Shown here in pieces: positions 56,775 to 64,000 of a stretch of DNA of 64,000 nucleotides. Location: the NCBI RefSeq assembly GCF_026262505.1, contig NC_067208.1:15819962-15883961 (forward strand). The letters are read 5' to 3'. Origin of the DNA: Trichomonas vaginalis G3 (lineage: Eukaryota; Parabasalia; Trichomonadida; Trichomonadidae). Both the position numbers and the translations under genes were made by a program. Under the pieces are notes generated by a model. It was not told the origin of the DNA, searched no databases, and saw only the letters and a program-made list of their open reading frames with translations. The stretch's first letter is position 1, and each line of letters opens with the position of its first letter.

Positions 56775-58917
56775 TTATTTCATGCAATGTTTAACTATTT
56801 CACCATCTTCTTTAACACCCCAGTACTTCCTTTTCGATATTACATGAACTTCGGTGAAAATTTTGTCCAATTTGAATTGACCCATCTTTTCACCGACCAT
56901 TCCCATTTCAATGAGTTTGTTGTACCCTTCTTCGTTCGTCATGAGTGCGTCAATGTTCTCATAGTAAACCTTCACTTTGGATTTGACTTCGGAGAAGAAT
57001 TTGTTGTAGTTGTCAAGGACTGCCTTTGCGAACTGAGGGTAAGACCAATGTTCGACAATAGGTTTTAATGTGGTTACTAAGCCACTTTGACCTTGAGTGA
57101 ATTCGTACTTCAAAAAAAAGGAGAAAACCTTTCAACAAAGTTGTCGACCTTCTCATAATGTTTACTCTTCATCTCTTGAGGTTTCTTAATGGAATATCCC
57201 CATGTCGAATTCATAAGCAATTTGAGTGTCATTGCAAGTTTGGGGTTTGAAGCTTTCCTAATATCATTACAGTTGTTGTATGACTTTTCCAACTGTATAG
57301 TTCCTTCTGGGAACTCACCATCTTTCGTTTGGAATTCCAGTTGGAATATATTGGACAACCTCATGTACGCAGCGTTAAGGTCGACATAGTATATCTTTTC
57401 ATCTGAGTCGAACTTGTCGCAACCAATTGGTCCAGTTTGTGGAAATTCAAGTGAGTCTCTTATCTTTCTGAGAAACTTCTCCTGTTATCTCATAAACATC
57501 GTCGAAGCAACCTGTTTCATATAAAACCTTCTGACCTAACTCAGATGCTCTCCAATACAATTTGACGTCAATTGGATGTCTCAATGGAAGTTTGTTTATA
57601 GCATCTTGAAGTTCTTGCAACCTCATTGGAAGTTCTTCTGGTTCAGGTTGGTATCCGAACAATCCAACTCCTTTTGGAATTGTGTACTTCTTTTGTTACT
57701 AGAACTTTGTCTGGAACAACTTTTGGTCTTGCTAACAATGAAAAAGTTTGTTTCGTCTTTTGGTACAAAAGTTTCTGTCAGCTTGTCATCTGGAATTGTT
57801 CCAACAAACCTTTCTCGAAAAGAATGTTTACAGCTCTGACAATGTTGCACTTGCCTTTTCCGAACATAAGACTTTCGTTCAACATGAAGTGGTTGTGGAC
57901 AATTACAATCTTCAACCATGGTAAGTCTTTGTCAACAACATAGTCGTCATGTGAAGAACCTTTAGCTGTAGGTATGTTGACTCGGATATTGAATCTTGCC
58001 AACGGTGCATTTTTGCCAATTGACCTCTGAGCATGTACCTTGTCTTCACACATGACTCAAGATACTTCATTTTCTCATCTGTAACAAGACCAGAGTTCCT
58101 GAGACATGTAAGAATACAAGGTTCATTGACAATTGTTTTCAATTGAATTGTAAATTCCATACCTTGTCAAGTCAATGTCAGACTTATTATGAACGGAAAG
58201 TATCCAGCATGTTGTCTGACTGCTTGAGGGTTAGGTTGGTACCATTCGAACTTGACACTTGCAATTCCTTCAATTGCATTCAAAATGTCTGAGTCGGAGT
58301 CAACCATTTGTTCTCTCTTTGTAGTCTTGAAAGCGTCAAGAAGCATTGCAGCTGTTGTGACATTGCCATGTGCATAGTAAATGTGACCGTCCAAATTGTT
58401 ATGGTTAGTCTGAGATTGTATCCTTTCTTATTTCCATCTTGAATTGCAGCAAGTACACCATGAAGCCTTCTTTGTTCTTTCCTTCGTCAAAGTTTACTGT
58501 AAAGGTTCGACCAGATGTAATTTGACTTCTAACTTCACGATACTTTTCATATGCATATCTTGTTCTTTCCATGGGAGCATGTGCGTCTTCACCTTTTCCT
58601 TTTTTCCTTCTCAAAGGATGCAATTGTTCGTCATGTTTCCAGTAGAATCTGGCAAAGCCGTCGTGTCCTTCAACTTGAGGCTCACTAACATCGAAAGGCA
58701 TGTCCATAAGACGTTCTTCTTCTAACCTCTCTAATCTGTTTGGATAATTTGCGCGTGCTGTTTCTAAGTCCATTTCATAGCGAAGACCAGACAATTTGTC
58801 ATAGACTTTTATGGGTCTTCCCTTCCTATATTTAAACTTCTTTGAAACTCTCCAACCATATCTTTGCAACTCTGCTTTTATTCTAGCAGATTTTCTATCC
58901 ATTCTATACGGGGGCAT
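56775..58917 (-). pseudogene. protein-primed DNA polymerase B, element B, heavily decayed
   Basis: It opens at the ATG at 58917 (MPPYRMDRKSARIKAELQRY) after an element-type promoter. Recognisable in order are a basic N-terminal region, an exonuclease-like region with DLPWLKIVIVHNHFML, a cysteine/histidine finger (QHCQSCKHSF), a motif B-like KLLMNSTWGYS and a motif C-like VYYENIDALMT. This is a polymerase lineage distinct from that of element A. A fossil with many breaks, at least six. Confidence 0.75.
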
Positions 58918-58948
58918 TTTTATAAAAATAAAAAAATATATTTTTCCT

Positions 58949-59290
58949 TTACTTAACATAACCACCAGCTACCATAAGTCTTTGACGCCAACCCATACCA
59001 GCTAATGAAGGTTGACTTGGTTTAGTTTGGAAACTAAACTTTGGTTTTGGTTTATCTTCAGTTTTTGGCTTCCCTTCTTCTATTGGTTTTTCGTCACTTT
59101 TCGGTTCCTCTGACTTTACTTCACTTGCAGGTATGGTTGTGTCGTTAGTATCTTCATAAATATCATATGCCATCTGTTTTTGTTTTCCTTTCAACTTTTT
59201 GTGTTTGTTGTAAAGTTTAGAATATTTCGACTCTAAGTCAATGAGATGTTCTATAATGAACTGTTGGTCAGTGAAGTAAACTTTTTCCAT
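58949..59290 (-). CDS. small helical/KP-rich protein, element B
   Basis: A 113-aa protein. Residues 10-40 are a coiled coil (IEHLIDLESKYSKLYNKHKK). Residues 55-90 are lysine/glutamate/proline-rich and disordered. The last 20 residues form a compact motif with GMGWRQRLMVAGGY. It is directly upstream of the polymerase on the same strand. The conserved-looking end suggests a short binding motif. No family is recognised. Confidence 0.6.
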   Translation of the reverse strand: MEKVYFTDQQFIIEHLIDLESKYSKLYNKHKKLKGKQKQMAYDIYEDTNDTTIPASEVKSEEPKSDEKPIEEGKPKTEDKPKPKFSFQTKPSQPSLAGMGWRQRLMVAGGYVK

Positions 59291-59324
59291 CTGTTGTCTC
59301 GAAAGCTCCTTCAGACTTCAATAT

Positions 59325-59537
59325 TTATATTTGTGAGAGTCTGTTTCTTTTTGAGATACTAGCCGTTCCATTTCTATGAAAAAGTGACTTTATAGTTAGG
59401 GTTTGTATTTCCAGACCTGGCACACTTTCTATTATTGAATTTTCTCTTTCATCTGTAAGTTCTTTGACAGGTTTTGACAATGGTTCTGAACTTTTTGTTT
59501 GTGGTGTCAAATCTACCGTTTCAACTTCTTCGGTCAT
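59325..59537 (-). CDS. 70-aa acidic protein, unknown
   Basis: The frame starts MTEEVETVDLTPQTKSSEPL and is polar and mostly disordered, with a more hydrophobic stretch (SVPGLEIQTLTIKSLF) near 40-55. The ATG is preceded by TAAAATTTTTTACTGAGATG, nearly the same leader as the gene at 59708, so both share a promoter type. It may be broken at its end. Function is unknown. Confidence 0.45.
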   Translation of the reverse strand: MTEEVETVDLTPQTKSSEPLSKPVKELTDERENSIIESVPGLEIQTLTIKSLFHRNGTASISKRNRLSQI

Positions 59538-59543
59538 TTCATC

Positions 59544-59708
59544 TCAGTAAAAAATTTTAGTTTGGTTTGTTTTCAACTGGTTGTTTAGGTTTTTAAGTCG
59601 GTCTAAAACTTCCTGAGGTATAGGAAGAACTTGACAAACACGTGGTTGTGTAACTGCTGGAAGTCGACAAATCCATCTTGAACCCATTTGTCTCAATGTA
59701 TTGTTCAT
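59544..59708 (-). CDS. 54-aa protein, unknown
   Basis: A short frame (MNNTLRQMGSRWICRLPAVT onwards, then LPIPQEVLDRLKNLNNQL). It has a basic N-terminus and a C-terminal helix. Its leader (TTTTTTTACTGAGATGA) is repeated before the next small gene downstream, supporting real expression. It is cysteine-bearing and not membrane-like. Its role is unknown. Confidence 0.5.
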   Translation of the reverse strand: MNNTLRQMGSRWICRLPAVTQPRVCQVLPIPQEVLDRLKNLNNQLKTNQTKIFY

Positions 59709-59727
59709 TTCATCTCAGTAAAAAAAT

Positions 59728-60128
59728 TTACATTCCCCACGTTTGAGGCGGTTGAGGTTGGTTGTTGTTTACCCACTGTTGTGCATGGTTATATCCTCTG
59801 TTAAAGAATCTTTCACCTTGGTCCATGTAGTGTCCTGCTTGGTTATAGTAGTCATTTGCTTTGTTATAGTAGTTTCTGCTTGTCTTCCTACATTGTCCAT
59901 CCATCCTTGAACTTTTCCTCTTGTTTCAGGATTTGGAATAAGATTTGCTGCATCTCGTGCTACATCCAACCTTTCTGTACAGTTTGTATAATAGGTTGTG
60001 CTTTCTCTTTAAGTATACCTAATGTACTCAAAATCTTCCTTCCAAACTCCAAATACACCTCTGGCTATTGTTCCCACTGCGGGCAAAATCTGGATGCAAC
60101 TCCTGCTAACGCGCCAAATAAACCCCAT
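59728..60128 (-). pseudogene. small Ala/Gly and Q/N-rich virion-type gene, broken
   Basis: A minus-strand coding region with a hydrophobic small-residue start (LPAVGTIARGVFG) and, further on, AARDAANLIPNPETRGKVQG-like and asparagine/glutamine/tyrosine-rich stretches ending in QPQPPQTWGM. The start resembles the amphipathic peptides of both elements. It has several breaks. The limits are approximate. Confidence 0.4.
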
Positions 60129-60145
60129 TTCTATGGGTTTAAAAA

Positions 60146-61104
60146 ATGACGAATCCAAACAAGGACCCTATGTTTCTAAGGCACAAAAAAAAAGCACTCA
60201 TGATAAAAATCTTTAGTTCAACACCAAATGCTTGGTTTATGGATATCTTGGAAAACATTCCGAGGTATAGAGAAGATGGACCTCCATACTGGCTAATATT
60301 TGTCGGTCAAACACAAGATACTGTGAAGCCATACCATTATGGTCCAAAATATTTTAGATGTGAAAACTGCTTTGACAATATTCGTTGACAAATACCATCC
60401 AACAAAACTGACATCTGACTGTGAAAGTTCTTTCAAATCAGATGATGTAAAAAAACTATCTGCGTTCAAAAATGTAAACCAATATTTCATTGTCGACCAA
60501 AACCATTCTGCTCTTGGTGTCATTGACGGATGTATAAAAATGTTAAGAGACTTAAACCAACCACAAGGTGGTGAAGCAAATGAAATGTCATATGACGACA
60601 AGTATAGACACTTCTCCATGGCAAAGATGAGACAAGTTTTAAATATTTACAATAGCCGTAAACAAAAAGGTTTTGGGAACCACTCCCCCGAAGAAATGAA
60701 AAACAACCCTGACTTAGAGAAAGACTATATATTTAATAATTTAGTCAAAAGAGACAAACAAGAAAGAATGCCGGGCTTCAAACTTAAGAAGGTGGACAAA
60801 GTAAAAATAGAAATACCTAAACGCGACCCATATGAAAATACTATTGACTATGACAAACAATGGGAACTCGACAGGTACTCACATTCGTGTTCGTAAAAAT
60901 AGAAGAAAGTATACAAGAGAATATTATGAAGTTTTAGGCAAACATGGCAAAATGTACAGACTGCAAGCAGAAGATAAAACTACTATTGTCAGACCTCGTT
61001 TCAAACTTGTTAAGGTTCAAGGTGGTATACTTTTCAAAGGACAGTTTCCTAACAAATATAAGACAACTCCTGACGAATATGCTAAAGAAGTTGAAAATGA
61101 CGAC
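60146..61104 (+). pseudogene. RVE integrase, element B, broken
   Basis: Recognisable RVE-type pieces are a strand pair ending LIFVG, the second-aspartate region PTKLTSDCESSFKSDD, FIVDQNHSALGVIDGCIKML, and a helix with LNIYNSRKQKGFGNHSPEEM. A C-terminal chromo/SH3-like segment follows (YYEVLGKHGKMYRLQAEDKT, then VRPRFKLVKVQ). By family it inserts element ends. It is a fossil with several breaks. It converges on the fibre gene. Confidence 0.78.
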
Positions 61105-62419
61105 TTAAGCAATTCTATACCATGCGTAAACTGTCATGTAAGGTGGCATGTAGTCTTTACTTTGTCCCGTTGTTTGTGTATATCCTGTAACGCGATGTGT
61201 ATGGTTTCCATCTCCCTGAGTGTCACTCCAGTAACAATTTATAGCAAACTGAACGTCGTCTTTAACATCATATCCTTTACCTTTTTTCAAGGCGTGCCAA
61301 TCCCAAAATTTATGCTTATGCCAACCTGCTTGAGATGTACTTAAATCTACGTAGTGACTGTGTGCAGGTAAATTTTCACCTGAAATCGTTTTACTTCCAC
61401 CTGTTTCCTTTGAAGAGTTTGCACAATACAAAAACCTGTCGACTATTTGAGTCCAAGTTCCAAAACCCAGAACTGTTTCTGGATTTGTTTGAGTTCATTG
61501 ACGTATAAATAGAGCCTATAGGATATACTGTTTGAAGTATTTCTGTCTTTAACGTTTGAAGCTCTGTTTTGTCAGCTTTCTTATCTAACTCATCGTTAAC
61601 ATATGTTTTGTCAGCTTTTTTATCTAACTCATCGTTAACATATGTTTTGTCAGCTTTTTTATCATATAAATCTTGAGCAGTGAATTTAACTTTGTTTTCA
61701 TCCTCCATGACATAGACATTTCTACATCTAATGTATCTCATCGTTGTTATGTCTTCTTCCGATGTTAAACCTTGTGGAAAGTTAGGAGGTTTCCAATTTA
61801 ATACATCCCCACCAGTTTCTTCAACCGTTCCTTCAATATTTTCTATACCAACAGTTGCGAAGAAATCGTGTGTATGTCCAACGTCACTTTTCCTGTTTAA
61901 GGTTTCTTGTAAGTTTGTAATATCAGATATGGTATGTGTATGAGTCTTTTTAGAATATTCTTTGTCAGCTCTTGTCACTTCACTTGACATTTTATTGTCA
62001 ACATATGTTTTATCTGCTTTGTCATCTAACATTGCTGGTAGTTCATCTACGTCATAGATGTTATGTGTATGATGTTTTTTGTGGGTATGTTCTATCTGTC
62101 CATGCGAGAATATAGTCTCTTGTTGCATCTACATACTCTTTGTCAGCTTTGTTGTCAATATCTGCCTTCAAAAGAAGTTCATCTATAGGTTCTCGTTTAA
62201 AGTTCTTTTTGTTGGATTTATACAAACAGTATGGTTCTTACTGTCTTGAAACAGAAACTCGTCTGTCAATGGGTTTATCGTCAGTTTTAAGTTTCCTTCT
62301 TTCAATGACTCAGATATCTTAGAATAGTTTGAAAAGTTTGTTGTGTTCTTATTTAGAGCTTGCACAATGAGTTGTCGGTTGTGTTGTATTTCTCTCATAG
62401 ACGCTGTTTCTTTCGACAT
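61105..62419 (-). pseudogene. fibre/tail-collar-like gene, element B, broken
   Basis: It starts at the ATG at 62419 (MSKETASMREIQHNRQLIVQ) after a T-rich tract. The head is helical (IVQALNKNTTNFSNY) and beta-like (GNLKLTINPLTDEFLFQ). The shaft has KADKTYVNDELDKKADKTYV repeats and several histidine-rich TxHxHxI pieces. The tip holds YPIGSIYTSM, GENLPAHSHYVDLS and PPYMTVYAWYRI. The tip is nearly identical to that of element A at DNA level. It is a probable host-attachment fibre. It has about three breaks. Confidence 0.8.
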
Positions 62420-62437
62420 TTTTATTCTAGATAAAAT

Positions 62438-63286
62438 ATGCTTTCAATAGAAAAAGAAAATTCAAGAGTTGCTACAACTAAACCATTAGATGAACTTTTT
62501 ACTAATGTCGGTCAAAAGTTTGAGACAGAGACCGTAAAGCATGAAGGCTATCGTTTTGACTACCCACTTAGATGGTTAAGAGACCCATCCGTCACAAAAG
62601 CTATTGGCTTTCGTAGAATGAAGTTCATTTCAGAAGCCATACATGGTTTCCCATTTACGGTCGCTTTTGAAGTTCGATACTATAACAAAGAAAAACGTAC
62701 GTATGAGAAATTTGAACAGGGAAAACTTTTACAAGTGAATTTGCTTGTAAACTTAGAAACAACTCTTCAAGCTTTTCAAGAAAAAATAAACGATATCTAT
62801 CTCGAATATGCAAAACAGTACAACATTGACGAAGGAGAATACCATCTCGATATTATATATGACAGGAAAAATGCAACTGTTAAATTCAATAGAATAGAAG
62901 ACCTTGGAGAAGACGTTTATATTTCTACAAAATATAACAACTTGGCATGGTATAGATTTATGAGGATGTTAAATCAGCCTGCAGCATATCCAGTACACCC
63001 AGACTTTTATGAAGTCGAAAACCCTAATGGAACATATGAAAATGTTTTCGACCCAGATGCTATTATAGTTCATGCTTCATTTTCTGGTGCACAAAACTCT
63101 TTTTTATGCTTGGCAAATGACTTTTACGAAAAACCTACAAAGCTATATGAACCACCAAGTGGAAGTATTTCAGACTTTCAAGTATGGTTTACTACAGATG
63201 GAAGAAAGAGAATAGTTCCATTATACCACGCGTTTTACTTAGAACTTAGTTTCATATACAACTACTATCGAACGGTAAAAATATAA
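62438..63286 (+). CDS. unknown beta-rich protein, paralogue 2, element B
   Basis: A 282-aa intact frame, paralogous to 55848-56708 on the other strand over its whole length. The opening (ATTKPLDELFTNVGQ, then YRFDYPLRWLRDPS) and the C-terminal 90 residues (NVFDPDAIIVHASFSGAQNS, then SDFQVWFTTDGRKRIVPLY) match best. The middle differs. It stands head-to-head with the fibre gene, sharing an 18-base promoter gap. Its structural look and the pairing with the fibre suggest a virion surface component. This is inference. Confidence 0.72.
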   Translation: MLSIEKENSRVATTKPLDELFTNVGQKFETETVKHEGYRFDYPLRWLRDPSVTKAIGFRRMKFISEAIHGFPFTVAFEVRYYNKEKRTYEKFEQGKLLQVNLLVNLETTLQAFQEKINDIYLEYAKQYNIDEGEYHLDIIYDRKNATVKFNRIEDLGEDVYISTKYNNLAWYRFMRMLNQPAAYPVHPDFYEVENPNGTYENVFDPDAIIVHASFSGAQNSFLCLANDFYEKPTKLYEPPSGSISDFQVWFTTDGRKRIVPLYHAFYLELSFIYNYYRTVKI

Positions 63287-63290
63287 TTTT

Positions 63291-63533
63291 TTAATACGGT
63301 TGAGGTGTTGGATTTGGTTGCCAACTAGACTGTGGTGCAGGTTCAGGCTGTTGTATAACAGGAGCTTGTTCTTCTGGTTCAGGGTCTTTAGGTATAATAC
63401 CAACGAACTGACCTACTCTTTTACCAATATTTTTGACTCCGTTCCAAATTCCTCTTCCTACGGTTTTTATTCCATTCCATATACCTCTTCCAACATTTCG
63501 AAAGAAGTTTCCTATTCTTCCAAAGAAACCCAT
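63291..63533 (-). CDS. small W/G/K-rich amphipathic protein, element B
   Basis: An 80-aa protein. Residues 1-45 consist of repeats of an amphipathic basic pattern (GRGIWNGIKTVGRGIWNGVK) after MGFFGRIGNFFRNV. Residues 46-80 are a proline/glutamine-rich disordered tail. It resembles the MAAGxFKKLWD peptides of element A in size and character, though not in detailed sequence. A membrane-penetrating internal virion peptide is plausible. The frame is intact. Confidence 0.65.
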   Translation of the reverse strand: MGFFGRIGNFFRNVGRGIWNGIKTVGRGIWNGVKNIGKRVGQFVGIIPKDPEPEEQAPVIQQPEPAPQSSWQPNPTPQPY

Positions 63534-63551
63534 TTTACTATATGTAAAAAT

Positions 63552-63914
63552 CTAATGTCCGCCTAGTCTCTTACGTTTCCTTCTGAGTTCCATTGCATTC
63601 TTTAACTGGAGCTCATACATTCTATTTCTCCTCTGGTAGAAAACATATTCTGGGTCAACTCCTGTGTTCGCGTCATCTGCATAAAGTTGTTTATATCCCA
63701 CTTCAGGGTTTGTATAAAACTCTTTCCATCTCATATTTGCATACCATGGTGGCAAACCTAACGCAGCGTCATTTGACATGGCAGTTTGCATTTGTACATC
63801 TGTTGGCACTTGACCATAGTTTGCCATTGCAGTTTGTATTCTAACTTCATTTGGAATATTCTCTGGGTTTGGTTGTCCAGGTTGCTGTGCATTCGCTAAG
63901 TTCTGTGCGTCCAT
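63552..63914 (-). CDS. 120-aa protein with internal repeat, element B
   Basis: A polar, glutamine/proline/asparagine-rich start. Then a short internal repeat (VRIQTAMANYGQVPT and VQMQTAMSNDAALG) is followed by a tryptophan/tyrosine-rich segment (LPPWYANMRWKEFYTNPEVG). A basic helical tail (MELRRKRKRLGGH) ends it. It has the T-rich/ATATTAAATG start context. The basic tail could bind DNA in the virion core. No family is recognised. Confidence 0.6.
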   Translation of the reverse strand: MDAQNLANAQQPGQPNPENIPNEVRIQTAMANYGQVPTDVQMQTAMSNDAALGLPPWYANMRWKEFYTNPEVGYKQLYADDANTGVDPEYVFYQRRNRMYELQLKNAMELRRKRKRLGGH

Positions 63915-63937
63915 TTAATATTAGATAAAAATATCTC

Positions 63938-64000
63938 TTACGAGTACATATACTGAACATTTGCAGGCATTGGTTCATCTTCATATTCTCTATATCTTTC
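63938..64000 (-). CDS. partial gene at the right edge, unknown
   Basis: The last 20 codons of a minus-strand gene (ERYREYEDEPMPANVQYMYS and stop) run in from beyond the window. It is acidic and tyrosine-rich. It has element B spacing and strand, so it is probably another gene of that element. Confidence 0.4.
   Translation of the reverse strand, partial: ERYREYEDEPMPANVQYMYS

Larger units (their letters stand above)
40958..64000 (+). mobile_element. Polinton/Maverick element B, right part outside the window, heavily decayed
   Basis: It begins at about 40958-40961 (AGTGGGGCTTCC) after the poly(A) run and runs off the right edge, so it is at least 23 kb long. It contains the major capsid, penton, helicase part, packaging ATPase, polymerase B, integrase, fibre/collar gene, KilA-N genes and several small proteins. 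Capsid, penton and ATPase frames look whole. The polymerase, integrase, helicase, fibre and some small genes carry together well over ten breaks. It is a fossil, older than element A by the amount of decay. The right TIR is not visible, so duplication and TIR length cannot be checked. Confidence 0.88.

Noticed and set aside
1-64000. tRNA or rRNA genes
   Set aside because: No cloverleaf-like or rRNA-like segments were recognised by eye. A covariance-model scan would be needed to exclude them.

Overview
The window looks like nuclear DNA of a trichomonad protist, most likely Trichomonas vaginalis or a close relative. The DNA is A+T-rich and the genes have no introns. Several host genes start within about 20 bases of a TCAYWW initiator. 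Typical parabasalid families are present: DUF3447-ankyrin proteins, R2R3 Myb factors, SHIPPO-repeat and axonemal TPR proteins, and a MULE transposase. There is also a mariner whose 28-bp terminal repeats and TA target site match the Tvmar type as I remember it. The species call is inference.

Bases 1-15646 are host chromosome. In order they carry an ARM/HEAT-like protein, a protein kinase (minus), a coiled-coil protein (minus), a class A DnaJ-like protein (minus), an R2R3 Myb factor, a second coiled-coil protein, a SHIPPO fragment fused in frame to an ankyrin gene, and a TTC25-like TPR protein (minus). Long gene-poor spacers separate them.

Bases 15653-36910 are a complete-ended Polinton/Maverick (element A, 21,258 bp). 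It has near-identical terminal inverted repeats (TIRs) of about 664 bp and a perfect 6-bp target duplication. It carries a double-jelly-roll major capsid gene, a penton-like gene, a packaging ATPase, a primase-helicase, a retroviral-type integrase, a protein-primed DNA polymerase B, a fibre/collar protein and several small proteins. Each TIR holds a full copy of one gene. Several genes are broken, so this copy is a fossil although its ends look young. A 1,306-bp mariner with a frameshifted transposase sits inside the fibre gene.

Bases 36911-40920 return to host-type DNA: a frameshifted helical gene whose stop lies just beyond the insertion site, a 167-bp tandem repeat, and an intact MULE-type transposase gene.

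From about 40958 to the right edge lies a second Polinton (element B), only partly in view. It starts with a 38-base poly(A) run, a G+C-rich hairpin and repeat arrays. A plus-strand block follows: a 1066-aa coiled-coil protein, major capsid, small proteins, penton, helicase and ATPase. A minus-strand block follows that: KilA-N/T5orf172 genes, a decayed polymerase B and small virion-like proteins. Then come a decayed integrase, a fibre/collar gene and more small proteins. Its replication genes are broken in many places.

Elements A and B belong to different lineages but share gene order around a VSCCG-motif protein, a homologous small gene, a 29-base non-coding match and a nearly identical fibre tip. 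The fibre tip suggests recent exchange of receptor-binding modules. Both elements use a T-rich motif shortly before the start codon, unlike the host initiator.
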